DNA of 41,256 bases. Source: an uncultured Spirochaetales bacterium. Its GTDB lineage: Bacteria; Spirochaetota; Spirochaetia; Sphaerochaetales; Sphaerochaetaceae. The stretch is from contig CAMEXG010000003.1 in NCBI GenBank assembly GCA_945947045.1, positions 1-41,256 on the forward strand. The letters run 5' to 3'. Every line of letters starts with the position of its first letter. The stretch's first letter is position 1. Below the pieces are notes generated by a model. It saw only the letters and a program-made list of their open reading frames with translations, was not told the origin of the DNA and searched no databases. The position numbers and the translations under genes are program-made. Shown piece by piece: positions 8,828 to 16,913 of this stretch.

Positions 8828-9377
8828 TTAGGCTCTCCGGAACCTTATACTTACCCTGTCTAATAATACGGCAGGGTCTTTTTGTTGCATCCAAAAGGGT
8901 GCTACTCTCTCCCTTTACTATGTTTTCCTTCCTTACTATAAAATCCACCTTCTCTGAAAACACAGGGTAAATATCTTCAAAAGTCTCCAAAGAAGGCTTT
9001 CCTGATATATTTACGCTTGTGGAGAACAATGGACCGGTCTCTGACAAGAGAGAAGAGAGATACTTGTCGTCAGGAACCCTTACAGCAAGAGTATCTCCAC
9101 CCTTTGTAGGTAGAATCACAGTAAGGGGCGACGGCCAAAGTGACAATATTTCATCGGGGACGATAAGTCCTAAACTCTCCAGCGAGTTCTTGTCCGACAG
9201 TACAATCAGCTTCTTAGACTGCGGCCTCTCCTTTATTTCATAGATTCTTTCCATTGCTTCTTCCGTCACCAATGAACTGATGCCATAAATCGTATCGGAA
9301 GGAATAATTCCAACCTCCCCATTTCTCAGTCTTTTTATAGTATCTTCTATGTTGTTTACTTCAATTATCGCTGCCAT
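8820..9377 (-). CDS. tsaC: Threonylcarbamoyl-AMP synthase (TsaC/Sua5/YrdC/YciO family)
   Basis: Makes threonylcarbamoyl-AMP from threonine, bicarbonate and ATP for the t6A37 modification of ANN-decoding tRNAs. The YrdC fold is shown by GIIPSDTIYGISSLV (residues 23-37), IKERPQSKKLIVL (the K-x-R-P...K-L substrate-binding motif), VRVPDD, and FSTSVNISGKPS (the S-x-N-x-SG motif). At 185 residues it lacks the C-terminal Sua5 domain, hence TsaC/YciO type. YciO paralogues share these motifs and cannot be excluded. It overlaps the upstream FtsB-like gene by 17 bases and is presumably co-transcribed with it. Confidence 0.88.
   Translation of the reverse strand: MAAIIEVNNIEDTIKRLRNGEVGIIPSDTIYGISSLVTEEAMERIYEIKERPQSKKLIVLSDKNSLESLGLIVPDEILSLWPSPLTVILPTKGGDTLAVRVPDDKYLSSLLSETGPLFSTSVNISGKPSLETFEDIYPVFSEKVDFIVRKENIVKGESSTLLDATKRPCRIIRQGKYKVPESLII
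8853..8883 (+). terminator. Terminator of the DUF1015 gene, inside tsaC
   Basis: ACCCTG pairs with CAGGGT across a 13-base loop, extendable by one G-U and one C-G pair, and is followed by CTTTTTG on the plus strand. It lies about 26 bases after the DUF1015 stop, within the 3' coding part of convergent tsaC. Confidence 0.55.
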
Positions 9378-9792
9378 AGTCAGTGTTCTCCCTGTTATTT
9401 TTGTTCTTCTTTTTAAAAAAGAGAGGAACTATCGATATGAACATAAAATAAATGAAAGTGGGGACGAGAGCCCAGAGTGCACACTCCCAAAGCTTTAGCC
9501 CTTCATATTCTTTTATAAGAGTTTTAGATTCATATCCATTAATACTCTCATCGTCATCAAAAGAGTAGATTAACTCCAAATCTTTATTATCTCTTTCATT
9601 TCTATATTCATTTCTTTCTCTAAGAAGAGAAAGCTCCATTTCTCTTTCTTTTGCCTCGGCGTCAAGTATACTTAGATTACTTTTCATGGTCTTTCTCTCA
9701 AAATAGCCGTTTTCACCCCAATAAAGTGTCACCAACATGAAAGAAAGAAGAAAAAAGAAAACCATAGTTAATAATTTGAATCTTGTAAACAT
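9361..9792 (-). CDS. FtsB/DivIC-like septum-formation protein (candidate)
   Basis: The track ORF starts at 9897, but the ATG at 9792 is better: it is preceded by GGGGTGAT, and the region further upstream is the divergent promoter. The resulting 143-residue protein has an N-terminal membrane helix (about residues 6-24), then a predicted coiled coil rich in heptads (LDAEAKEREMELSLLRERN), an acidic linker, and a second hydrophobic segment near the C terminus (about 107-127). The first half is the standard FtsB/DivIC/FtsL bitopic layout; the second membrane segment is not usual for those proteins. The function is therefore only a structural analogy. It is followed by tsaC with a 17-base overlap. 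Confidence 0.5.
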   Translation of the reverse strand: MFTRFKLLTMVFFFLLSFMLVTLYWGENGYFERKTMKSNLSILDAEAKEREMELSLLRERNEYRNERDNKDLELIYSFDDDESINGYESKTLIKEYEGLKLWECALWALVPTFIYFMFISIVPLFFKKKNKNNRENTDYGSDN

Positions 9793-9811
9793 ATCACCCC
9801 GAGCATATAAT
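9783..9811 (+). promoter_or_regulatory. Promoter for the PVEK-repeat membrane protein
   Basis: TTGTAA, 17 bases, TATAAT: five of six and six of six against the sigma70 consensus, if the -35 is allowed one or two mismatches. Transcription would begin near 9818 and run through the inverted repeat just before the ribosome binding site of the gene at 9858. The -35 lies in the first codons of the divergent gene. Confidence 0.6.
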
Positions 9812-9838
9812 AATATATAACATCTCGACGTGAAACAA
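9810..9838 (-). promoter_or_regulatory. Promoter for the FtsB-like gene and tsaC
   Basis: On the minus strand TTGTTT, 17 bases, TATTAT is a good sigma70-like promoter. Its -35 box is exactly the loop of the GACGTG/CACGTC inverted repeat. It would give a short leader of about 11 bases before the ATG at 9792. Confidence 0.55.
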
Positions 9839-9844
9839 CACGTC
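9827..9844. repeat. Inverted repeat between divergent promoters (possible operator)
   Basis: GACGTG, six bases, CACGTC is a perfect 6-bp inverted repeat. It covers the -35 box of the minus promoter and lies in the 5' leader of the plus transcript four bases before the GGAGGG ribosome binding site. It could be a repressor operator or an RNA hairpin; no regulator gene is adjacent. Confidence 0.5.
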
Positions 9845-9857
9845 TCTGGAGGGCAAA

Positions 9858-11174
9858 ATGGCAAAAGCCAGAAAGACATGGAAACTTGTGCTGACAAGCA
9901 TAATTCTATCCATCATCATCCTTGCTGCCTTTACTGCAGTCTTCATTACTCTTATTGTTCCTTCTTATGACATTACAAGGGAACAGATATATAACGTGCT
10001 GACAAAAGCACTGCCTATTCTCATAGGCCTTGTGTTTTTGGAAATTGCACTTATTTCATCCCGAAGAGGAGACGACGATTATCGTGACAACATCGATAAA
10101 CTTGCTCCCAATTCCTATGACTCTCCTCTCTACTCAGCTCCTGTGGACGACCCAAACTCTCCTTCTGGCGTCAATGCCGCAGAATTTGATAGACATATGC
10201 AGTACACTCAGGTAAAAGAGATTATCAAAGAGGTTCCTGTCGAAGTCGTCAAAGAAGTAGTAAAAGAAGTTCCAAGAGAAATAATCAGGGAGATCCCTGT
10301 TCCTGTAGATAGAATTGTTGAAAAACCAGTGGAAGTGGTCAAGGAAGTCTTGAAGGAAGTTCCTATCGAAGTCGTCAAGGAAGTCCAGGTTCCTGTAATT
10401 AAAGAGATTCCAGTGGAAAAAATTATTGAGAAACCTGTCGAAGTCATAAAGGAAGTTCCTGTTGAAAAGGTAGTCGAAAAGATTGTGGAAGTACCTGTCG
10501 AGACAGAAAAAGAGGTTCCTGCCGAAGCAGAAATCATTATCAAGCATGACTGTAAGCCGGTTGAAATCAAGGTTCCTGTGGATAGAATTGTCGAGAAGGA
10601 AGTTCCTGTCGACGTAATTAAAGAGACAATCATCGAAAAGGCGACAGGAGAAGGTGAAGTCAAGGAAGTTCCTGTTGAAAAGATCGTAGAAGTTCCAGTT
10701 GAGAAGATTGTTGAAAAGGTAGTCGAAGTTCCGGTTGAGAAGGTTGTTGAGAAGATTGTAGAAGTACCGGTTGAGAAGATTGTTGAAAAGGTCGTCGAAG
10801 CACCAGTTGAGAAGATTGTTGAAAAGATTGTTGAAGTGCCGGTTGAAAAGATTGTCGAGAAGGAAGTCGAAGTACCTGCTCCAGTCGAAGAGGAGCCGGA
10901 ACTAAGCGTTAAGGAAGCAATCGACGAAGAAATCGCAGCTTCAAGAAACGGAAGCTATCCACTTGTTATTGCAGTATTCGGTAATGGAAGCGAAGAAAGA
11001 GTCTCTGAAGTCTTCGATGTTCCTGCTCTTTCAATGGATGGCAGAGTCTACGCTATTCTTCCATATACTAGAGCAAAAGACGTACAGTCCAAGGTCAAGG
11101 AACTTGATGGTAAGTCTCTTGTCGTTACAGCCCGCCATAACGCAGACTCAGTAATCAAAGAACTCTCAAAATAG
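9858..11174 (+). CDS. Membrane protein with long [12 protein letters not shown] repeat region
   Basis: 438 residues with GGAGGG upstream of the ATG. Two hydrophobic helices (about 10-34 and 47-66) are followed by a short linker and then a repeat region (about residues 119-345) built of 12-residue units of the type [12 protein letters not shown], regular towards the end and more diverged ([16 protein letters not shown]) at the start. The sequence is almost only V, E, K, P and I, consistent with an extended, alternating-charge spacer rather than a globular domain. A C-terminal domain of about 90 residues ([18 protein letters not shown]...) looks folded but is unrecognised. I infer a membrane-anchored spacer carrying a terminal domain. 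No function is known to me. A strong terminator follows. Confidence 0.8.
   Translation: MAKARKTWKLVLTSIILSIIILAAFTAVFITLIVPSYDITREQIYNVLTKALPILIGLVFLEIALISSRRGDDDYRDNIDKLAPNSYDSPLYSAPVDDPNSPSGVNAAEFDRHMQYTQVKEIIKEVPVEVVKEVVKEVPREIIREIPVPVDRIVEKPVEVVKEVLKEVPIEVVKEVQVPVIKEIPVEKIIEKPVEVIKEVPVEKVVEKIVEVPVETEKEVPAEAEIIIKHDCKPVEIKVPVDRIVEKEVPVDVIKETIIEKATGEGEVKEVPVEKIVEVPVEKIVEKVVEVPVEKVVEKIVEVPVEKIVEKVVEAPVEKIVEKIVEVPVEKIVEKEVEVPAPVEEEPELSVKEAIDEEIAASRNGSYPLVIAVFGNGSEERVSEVFDVPALSMDGRVYAILPYTRAKDVQSKVKELDGKSLVVTARHNADSVIKELSK
10660..10880 (+). repeat. Tandem 36-bp coding repeats
   Basis: About six consecutive 36-base units encoding [12 protein letters not shown]-type dodecapeptides, with variants GTAGAAGTACCGGTTGAGAA and GTCGAAGCACCAGTTGAGAA. 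The units are similar enough at DNA level to recombine, so copy number may vary between strains or be miscounted in assembly. Confidence 0.8.
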
Positions 11175-11194
11175 TTTTTGAATTATGATTATTT

Positions 11195-11227
11195 ATGGCC
11201 TCGGAGAAATCTGAGGCCATTATCTTT
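11195..11227 (+). terminator. Terminator after the repeat protein gene
   Basis: ATGGCCTCGGA pairs with TCTGAGGCCAT (one G-U) around a GAAA tetraloop, an 11-bp stem, followed by TATCTTT. It separates the plus-strand gene from the convergent RNase Z gene. Confidence 0.8.
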
Positions 11228-11271
11228 AGGACATTAAGCGGGAATCCTCGGCAATTCAATTGCCAAGTAAT

Positions 11272-12195
11272 TCACCCTTTTAATGGTATTTCGAAAGTCA
11301 TTCTGTCTTTAGTGAGTACGGTGTTTGGGAAAATACTCTTCGCTTCATTTAACAGGACTTTCAATTCTCTATCAGAATACCTTGGGGAATAGTGCTGAAG
11401 ACATAACAATTCCGATCTGCTGTCTCTTGCTATCATTGCCGCTTCCAAAGCCGTCATATGCTTCTTTTCCCATGCACTCTCCCTCAACTCGTCTTCAAAC
11501 ATTCCTTCACAAAAGAGAATATCAGAGTCATGTACGTAATCTGCAATTTCAGGAAAGTATAAAGTGTCGGTGACATAGCTGAACTTTCTTCCGCTTCTCC
11601 TTTCACCCATCACCATATTGGGAGTTATGGTACTGCCATTATCCAATACTATACTCTCACCTCTCTGTAAACGACCAAACAAAGGTCCCTTAGGTACGCC
11701 TAAAGCAATAGCTTTCTCTGGGTAAAACTCACCTTTTCTATAATCCTCTACAAGAGAGTATCCTACACAAGGCTTTGTGTGATCCAAAGGAAAACAGTTT
11801 ATCGAGAAATCTTCACCTCTATATATCTCTCCTGGCTCTACAGGGAAAAACTTGATCTCATAGTTAATGTACATATCCAGGATTCTTCTTGAAGCCTCAA
11901 TATACTCACCAAGTTTCTGGGGACCATAGATATATAAAGGCTCTTCTCTATCCACTTGGCTAGAGAGCATCAATAAACCAGGAAGCCCGGTAACATGATC
12001 AGCATGCATGTGGCTGATGAATATGGCACTGATCTTCTTCCAGCTAAGATTAAGCATTTTCAATGAAACTTGTGTACCTTCACCACAATCAAATAAAAAC
12101 AACTCTCCTTTTCGACGAAGGAGAACGGAGGTGAGGAATCTACCTGGAAGGGGCATCATTCCACTTGTGCCCAAAGAAAAGACTTCTAAACTCAT
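11272..12195 (-). CDS. rnz: Ribonuclease Z
   Basis: tRNA 3'-end endonuclease of the metallo-beta-lactamase fold. With the start placed at the ATG of MSLEVFSLG (the track's GTG start adds six residues and has no better ribosome site), the product is 307 residues, the usual short RNase Z length. The zinc ligands are in HMHADH (residues 62-67), LDHT, VTDT and a C-terminal LQHYSPRY. FDCGEGTQ near the start and the long flexible arm region around 150-200 also fit. Last gene of the long minus-strand block, 50 bases after the second Lol-type permease; it may be co-transcribed with it. Confidence 0.93.
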   Translation of the reverse strand: MSLEVFSLGTSGMMPLPGRFLTSVLLRRKGELFLFDCGEGTQVSLKMLNLSWKKISAIFISHMHADHVTGLPGLLMLSSQVDREEPLYIYGPQKLGEYIEASRRILDMYINYEIKFFPVEPGEIYRGEDFSINCFPLDHTKPCVGYSLVEDYRKGEFYPEKAIALGVPKGPLFGRLQRGESIVLDNGSTITPNMVMGERRSGRKFSYVTDTLYFPEIADYVHDSDILFCEGMFEDELRESAWEKKHMTALEAAMIARDSRSELLCLQHYSPRYSDRELKVLLNEAKSIFPNTVLTKDRMTFEIPLKG

Positions 12196-12245
12196 ACTGA
12201 AAAAGGGTATCACGCAAAAGAAAAATATTCGAGAGGGAAAGGGAA

Positions 12246-13385
12246 TTATGCCTCATATGTTACTCTAGAGAGCTCTTTTTCTTTTCTGATAGATATAAAC
12301 AGAGTAAGAAGGGACAGTAATGCCATGGCAAGAATCATAAGAATTATCGCAGACCATGGGACCTTCACAGAAAAAGAAGAAATATAATACTCCACAAGCC
12401 CTGGATTAGATATTGCAACAGCTTTTATCAGGAGGGGGGAAAGAGAACCAAGAACCAATCCGATAATTGTTCCCAGAAGAGACGCCGCCATAACACTTCG
12501 TAGTGATAGTATCAAGTAAATCCTTCTGATCCTCTCTTTTGCCATTCCGAGAATAGAAAGGGCGGCTATGTCCCTCCAATCTCTAGATAAATATACATGT
12601 ACTATGTCTGTGGAAAAGAATGCGGCAAGAAGTGCAACGGAAACAAGTATTACATAGAGAATAGTGACGCTCTGCTGGACATTCAGATATAGAGATGAAT
12701 ACTTATCTTTATAAGTTTCGCACCATATGTTCTTCTCCCATAGTTCCTGGGCTCTTTTATCTGTTTCATTGTTGTCTTGAAGAACGACTTCCCACTCTCC
12801 GTCTCCTCCCAGGAGAGAGTAATCTACATAACAAAGGTACCTATCAAGTTGGGCATAACCGGAGTCAAAGATACCTGTCACAGTCACCAACACAGGTCTT
12901 GCTCTATTTTTCTCTTCTTCATAGACCATTAGAGTCATAGTGTCTCCAAAGTCCAACTTCATTCTTTCCGCCAGTGTTTTTGATACTATTATGGGGTTTC
13001 TTGCCGTCGACTCTATTGTACTAAGCTTAAGGGTCTCACCTCTCTCTCCATAAAAATACCCGTCTTCTATACCCTTAATATTCACAAGGCTCTTGCCGTC
13101 ATCGGAAAAGACCACTCCGCTGGATGTATTTACATGATACTTATACGCCCCATCCCAACCTGAAATGTCATAGTCGTCATATAAAACGATGTTTCCAGAT
13201 CCAAGCATTACTATCATTCTGTCTATGGCTGTGGTCATAGAAGAGATGAACACCATTGCAAAAACCAGCAATGCAGTAATAAGAACTATTAAAAGAGCGG
13301 GAACCAGGCTATTTAGTGTCCATTTCACTCCCATGCCCCTTCCCTCTTTTCGTTTTAAATATAGTCCTTCTCCATCATTTCTCAT
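12246..13385 (-). CDS. LolC/LolE-like ABC transporter permease (FtsX family), second of pair
   Basis: 379-residue permease with the MacB/FtsX topology: one N-terminal membrane helix (about 25-50), a large extracytoplasmic domain of roughly 180 residues, then three helices near 250-270, 295-325 and 345-365. The gene order permease-ATPase-permease and the overlaps of 11 bases on both sides show it forms a heteromeric transporter with its neighbours. In diderms this arrangement corresponds to LolCDE, which releases lipoproteins from the inner membrane; related MacB-type exporters are possible because the family does not separate cleanly by eye. RNase Z follows. Confidence 0.8.
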   Translation of the reverse strand: MRNDGEGLYLKRKEGRGMGVKWTLNSLVPALLIVLITALLVFAMVFISSMTTAIDRMIVMLGSGNIVLYDDYDISGWDGAYKYHVNTSSGVVFSDDGKSLVNIKGIEDGYFYGERGETLKLSTIESTARNPIIVSKTLAERMKLDFGDTMTLMVYEEEKNRARPVLVTVTGIFDSGYAQLDRYLCYVDYSLLGGDGEWEVVLQDNNETDKRAQELWEKNIWCETYKDKYSSLYLNVQQSVTILYVILVSVALLAAFFSTDIVHVYLSRDWRDIAALSILGMAKERIRRIYLILSLRSVMAASLLGTIIGLVLGSLSPLLIKAVAISNPGLVEYYISSFSVKVPWSAIILMILAMALLSLLTLFISIRKEKELSRVTYEA

Positions 13386-14061
13386 TCAACACTCCGCCAG
13401 ACAAAACATATACTTTATCAGCCCTTTCTGCAAATAGAGGGTTATGGGTGACAAGAATCAAACCTCTTTTTGTTTTCTTTACACTCTCTATTAACAACTC
13501 CTCGATTACTCTACTTGTCTTCTCGTCCAAGCTACCTGTAGGCTCATCTGCAAATACTACGCTGGGCTCTGTAATAAGAGCTCTTGCAATGGCACTGCGC
13601 TGTCGCTCGCCTCCGCTGAGTTTATTGGGTCTATGATTCTTTCTTTCTTCAATACCCACCATCTTCAAGTACTCTTCTGCTTTCTCGAAGGCTACCTTTT
13701 TCTTTTCACCCTTAATCATTAAAGGCATCGCAACATTCTCCAATGCGGAGAAGTCTTCCAACAGCATGGAGTTCTGGAATACAAAACCCATTTTCTCATT
13801 TCTTAGCCTAGGGAGATCCTTTTCTTTCAACAAATCGGTATCTATGCCTTCATAGAATATTTTCCCCCCGTCTTTCGGGGAAAGCAATGCAAGAAGAGAT
13901 AATAATGTAGACTTTCCACAACCACTTTTTCCTGTAATGGCGATTGTCTCTCCAGGAGATAAAAGAAGATTAATATCTTCCAGAATCACCAGTTTTCCTT
14001 CTTTCCCTTCACTAGGATAAGACTTGGATAAATTCTCAACCCGCAATAGTTCATTTGACAT
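13375..14061 (-). CDS. lolD: LolD-like ABC transporter ATPase
   Basis: 228-residue ABC ATPase of the LolD/MacB/FtsE class. Walker A is TGKSGCGKST (about residues 43-52), the Q-loop FVFQNSMLLEDFSALENV, the signature LSGGERQR (about 146-153) and Walker B VVFADEPTGSLD, followed by the switch histidine in LVTHNP. ADEPTGSLD is characteristic of this class. It overlaps both flanking permease genes by 11 bases, so the three subunits are made in fixed ratio. Confidence 0.88.
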   Translation of the reverse strand: MSNELLRVENLSKSYPSEGKEGKLVILEDINLLLSPGETIAITGKSGCGKSTLLSLLALLSPKDGGKIFYEGIDTDLLKEKDLPRLRNEKMGFVFQNSMLLEDFSALENVAMPLMIKGEKKKVAFEKAEEYLKMVGIEERKNHRPNKLSGGERQRSAIARALITEPSVVFADEPTGSLDEKTSRVIEELLIESVKKTKRGLILVTHNPLFAERADKVYVLSGGVLNEK

Positions 14062-15121
14062 GGATCACCTCCCATAGAGGTCTCTTATTTCTCTTTTTGT
14101 TTTCAAAATAAATCGATAGGCTTGTTACAACAACCAAAAATAGTGAGAAGAAAACCATAGAACCATAACTCATGGACAGGGTCATATCCATTATAGATGG
14201 AGATTTTACGCTTATATACTCCACAAGTATCAGGGAAAGGCGACCAAAAACTAGTCCTATGATTATACCCAGAAGTAACATAAAGAAGAAGGACAACTCC
14301 ATCATCAACAGAATCTTTCTTTTCTTCATACCCAATATTTCAAGCTCAGCACACTCTTTATCGTGGCTGGAAACGAAGATTCTCACTGACTGCCTGATTG
14401 AAACCAATATTATTACAAATAAAAGGGAAAGGACTGTATACATCATCGCCTTTTCCACAAAGAAAGCAGCATAGAGGCTGGACTCCTGATCTTTCCATGT
14501 CTTGTATTCAAAAGAAAGGCTTTTTAATGTTTTCTCGCACTCTTTTATATCTACGTTTTTTATAGCTGTCAGGAAAAATACTGTTTCATCAGCTTCTTCT
14601 ATAGGAAGAAACAAGGTAGTTTGATCAAATTCCGTCCCTACATTGGTCCAGTAGATACCGCTTATCGGGAACTCGAAGTTCTTCATCGTGGTTGCAGCCT
14701 TCCCCTTTTTTAACATTGAAAGACTTACTTTACCGTCAGAGGAGCGAAACAAAGAGTAGGGAACTAAAAGAGAAGAGGTGTCTCCGAAGATAATATTCAG
14801 TCCTCCGTCGTAATCGGAGGAAATATATCTAACATTATAAGCTCCATTACCAGAAAGGGCTTCTCCCTCTCCATATTCAAATATGGTGCTGTCTGGAAAT
14901 AGGGCCTTAAGCTCCTCTTGATGTCTTCCTTCAACAACGATATCGAAGCTTCTTACTTCTCTAATGTCTTCAAATCTTCCATTCTGAAGATAATCCATTA
15001 TGGAGATCACCACATTCACAACTATAAGAGATAAAGCAATCGCCACAACGGCTCTTATTGCTCTGTCTCTTTGTTTGAAGGATGGAGAAAAACTATATCT
15101 GGAGGAAAGAAAGGGAATCAT
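14051..15121 (-). CDS. LolC/LolE-like ABC transporter permease (FtsX family), first of pair
   Basis: 356 residues with the same plan as the second permease: N-terminal basic stretch and helix (about 24-44), extracytoplasmic domain (about 45-225), and three C-terminal helices (about 227-247, 270-300 and 320-340). Although both permeases share topology, their sequences are clearly different, as expected for a LolC/LolE-type heterodimer. Its ATG overlaps the stop of the exported repeat protein by four bases, which ties that protein to the transporter. Confidence 0.8.
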   Translation of the reverse strand: MIPFLSSRYSFSPSFKQRDRAIRAVVAIALSLIVVNVVISIMDYLQNGRFEDIREVRSFDIVVEGRHQEELKALFPDSTIFEYGEGEALSGNGAYNVRYISSDYDGGLNIIFGDTSSLLVPYSLFRSSDGKVSLSMLKKGKAATTMKNFEFPISGIYWTNVGTEFDQTTLFLPIEEADETVFFLTAIKNVDIKECEKTLKSLSFEYKTWKDQESSLYAAFFVEKAMMYTVLSLLFVIILVSIRQSVRIFVSSHDKECAELEILGMKKRKILLMMELSFFFMLLLGIIIGLVFGRLSLILVEYISVKSPSIMDMTLSMSYGSMVFFSLFLVVVTSLSIYFENKKRNKRPLWEVIHVK

Positions 15122-16020
15122 AAACCTATTGCCTCCAATATTCTTTCTCCATCTCTATCAAAGTGAAAGATATAACGTGGAACTCCATCAATATACCTAG
15201 TCTCTTCAAAAGTTCCGTCAGGGAGAGGTTTTCTAACACTTTTTATTGCAAGAGAAGAATCATAGGAATAAATAGAAGACACCTTGCCGTCAATATACTC
15301 AGTCTTTATTCTCCCCTCTGTATTCTCTTCTATCGTCTCTTTTAAGGAACCGTCCTCGTCATAGGAGTAAGTAACGACAGATAGTTCTCTCTTTTTTTCA
15401 ATTAATCTTCCGTTACCGTCATAAATAGAAGTAACGATGACTCCGTCCTCTTTTTTTTCCTCGCTGTATCCCCCGTCTTCATTCCATATTTTTTCACTCT
15501 TCTCTTCCTCCTCTTCCATAAGAAAGGTCTCAAGAGTGCCCTCTACCATTTCATATATGGCAGATTCTGAGAAATACATAGGATTTCCATTCTTTTTTAT
15601 AGCCAAAACTACACCGTCAGGAGTTCTGATATACTCATTATTCTCCACAACCACAGAGTCAATCGAACGAGAAAAAGAAGAGAGAAGAGAACCGGTATAA
15701 TAATAGTTATACTCCTCAATTCCACTATCCCTCTTAATAATCTTTCTTATTAATTCCCCATTCTCCCCAAAAAAGTACCTTATACTTTCTTCTCTACCCT
15801 TTTCTTCATATCCGTCAGGATACTCAGTCCTTACATTCTCCACTTCCCCGTTAAAGTATAAAGTGGAGACGCCATCACCATCTACTCTCTCCCACCCTTT
15901 ATTGTCTTGAACTTCTTTTTCAAAAAGCTTCTGTCCAATGGCATTGGAACTCCACACGCTTCCAAATAGAAGTGCAGGAAAAAGTAGAAATAAATGGAGA
16001 GAGAGAAGGAGTTTTCCCAT
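15118..16020 (-). CDS. Exported protein with RHS/YD-like beta repeats, linked to the Lol-type transporter
   Basis: 300 residues: a signal peptide (MGKLLLSLHLFLLFPALLFG, then SVWS) is followed by a string of short beta-hairpin-like units with recurring Y-x-(D/N)-G-x-(L/V) elements, for example YDGNGRLIEKK, YSYDEDGSLKETI and FHFDRDGERIL. These resemble RHS/YD or toxin-antitoxin YwqK-type (MORN-like) repeats. No lipobox is visible, so the protein is probably periplasmic. It sits between ftsY (two-base gap) and the first permease (four-base overlap), suggesting it works with the transporter, perhaps as a periplasmic partner; this is inference from position. Confidence 0.7.
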   Translation of the reverse strand: MGKLLLSLHLFLLFPALLFGSVWSSNAIGQKLFEKEVQDNKGWERVDGDGVSTLYFNGEVENVRTEYPDGYEEKGREESIRYFFGENGELIRKIIKRDSGIEEYNYYYTGSLLSSFSRSIDSVVVENNEYIRTPDGVVLAIKKNGNPMYFSESAIYEMVEGTLETFLMEEEEEKSEKIWNEDGGYSEEKKEDGVIVTSIYDGNGRLIEKKRELSVVTYSYDEDGSLKETIEENTEGRIKTEYIDGKVSSIYSYDSSLAIKSVRKPLPDGTFEETRYIDGVPRYIFHFDRDGERILEAIGL

Positions 16021-16022
16021 AA

Positions 16023-16901
16023 TTATTTATCCAAGCCGATAAGTGCATCCAGATATTCTTCCTTATCGAAAGGATGAATATCATCATACCCCTCTCCAGT
16101 CCCCACAAATGCAATAGGAAGGCCCAGGTTCTTTCCAATCTGGACAAGAGCCCCGCCCTTTGCGGCAGAGTCATATTTAGTGAGAATTACACCGTCCAGT
16201 TTCACAGCCTGGTTGAACAACAACGCTTGGGAGAGACCATTCTGACCGGTTGTTGCATCTATTACTATGAACTTCTTGTAGTTTTCTTCTTTTACGCCTC
16301 TACCCTTTACGATCTTATCCATCTTCTGGAGTTCTCTCATAAGGTTCTCTTTATTATGCATTCTACCTGCAGTATCTGCCAGAACCAGATCATCTCCTTG
16401 TGCGATTGCGGATGTGACGGCATCATATACCACGGCTCCTGGATCCGAGCCCATCTTCTGCTTCACAATTCTCATACCGAGTCTTTCAGCGTGAATATCC
16501 AACTGATCAACAGCAGCTGCACGGAAAGTATCCGCTGCGGCAAGGAGGACTTTTCCTCCCTTCTTTGTATACCACTTGGCCATCTTCGCTATGCTGGTGG
16601 TCTTTCCCACACCGTTGACGCCAAGAATCATAAAGACATTAAGTCCATCCTTTAATTCCACATCATAAGAGTGGATATATTGGCTCAAAAGCTCCTTCAT
16701 GAGTTTCTGTAAATCTACAGCATCAACTAGATTCTTGGCTTTAGCTTCCTTACGCAATGTCTCTATGATTTCATCTGTGAGTCTTGCTCCCAGATCCCCT
16801 TCAATCAGTGTATCCTCCAATTCTTCAAAGAAAGCCTCATCTATCTTTCTTGAGGAAAACAACTGCTTTATCTTAGCACTGAACTTTGAAAAGAGTCCCA
16901 T
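16023..16901 (-). CDS. ftsY: Signal recognition particle receptor FtsY
   Basis: SRP receptor GTPase that docks ribosome-nascent-chain complexes at the membrane. The 292 residues are the NG core only: an N domain helical bundle (1-85), then the G domain with GVNGVGKTT (about 94-102), DTFRAAAVDQL, DTAGRMHNKENLM and TKYDSAAKGG, and the conserved C-terminal GTGEGYDDIHPFD. The long acidic A domain of enterobacterial FtsY is absent, as in many other bacteria, and an amphipathic N-terminal helix (MGLFSKFSAKIKQLFSS) probably provides membrane contact. The gene lies 12 bases after the PEGA protein and two bases before the exported repeat protein. Confidence 0.96.
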   Translation of the reverse strand: MGLFSKFSAKIKQLFSSRKIDEAFFEELEDTLIEGDLGARLTDEIIETLRKEAKAKNLVDAVDLQKLMKELLSQYIHSYDVELKDGLNVFMILGVNGVGKTTSIAKMAKWYTKKGGKVLLAAADTFRAAAVDQLDIHAERLGMRIVKQKMGSDPGAVVYDAVTSAIAQGDDLVLADTAGRMHNKENLMRELQKMDKIVKGRGVKEENYKKFIVIDATTGQNGLSQALLFNQAVKLDGVILTKYDSAAKGGALVQIGKNLGLPIAFVGTGEGYDDIHPFDKEEYLDALIGLDK

Positions 16902-16913
16902 AATAAATATTCC

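Noticed and set aside
10134-10663. Two long minus-strand ORFs (137 and 151 aa) opposite the repeat protein
   Set aside because: They are mirror images of the repetitive coding sequence and have low-complexity Thr/Ser or Asp/Phe/Asn composition.
16074-16655. 193-aa plus-strand ORF opposite ftsY
   Set aside because: Antisense shadow of a highly conserved gene, with no ribosome site and a cysteine/leucine-rich nonsense composition.
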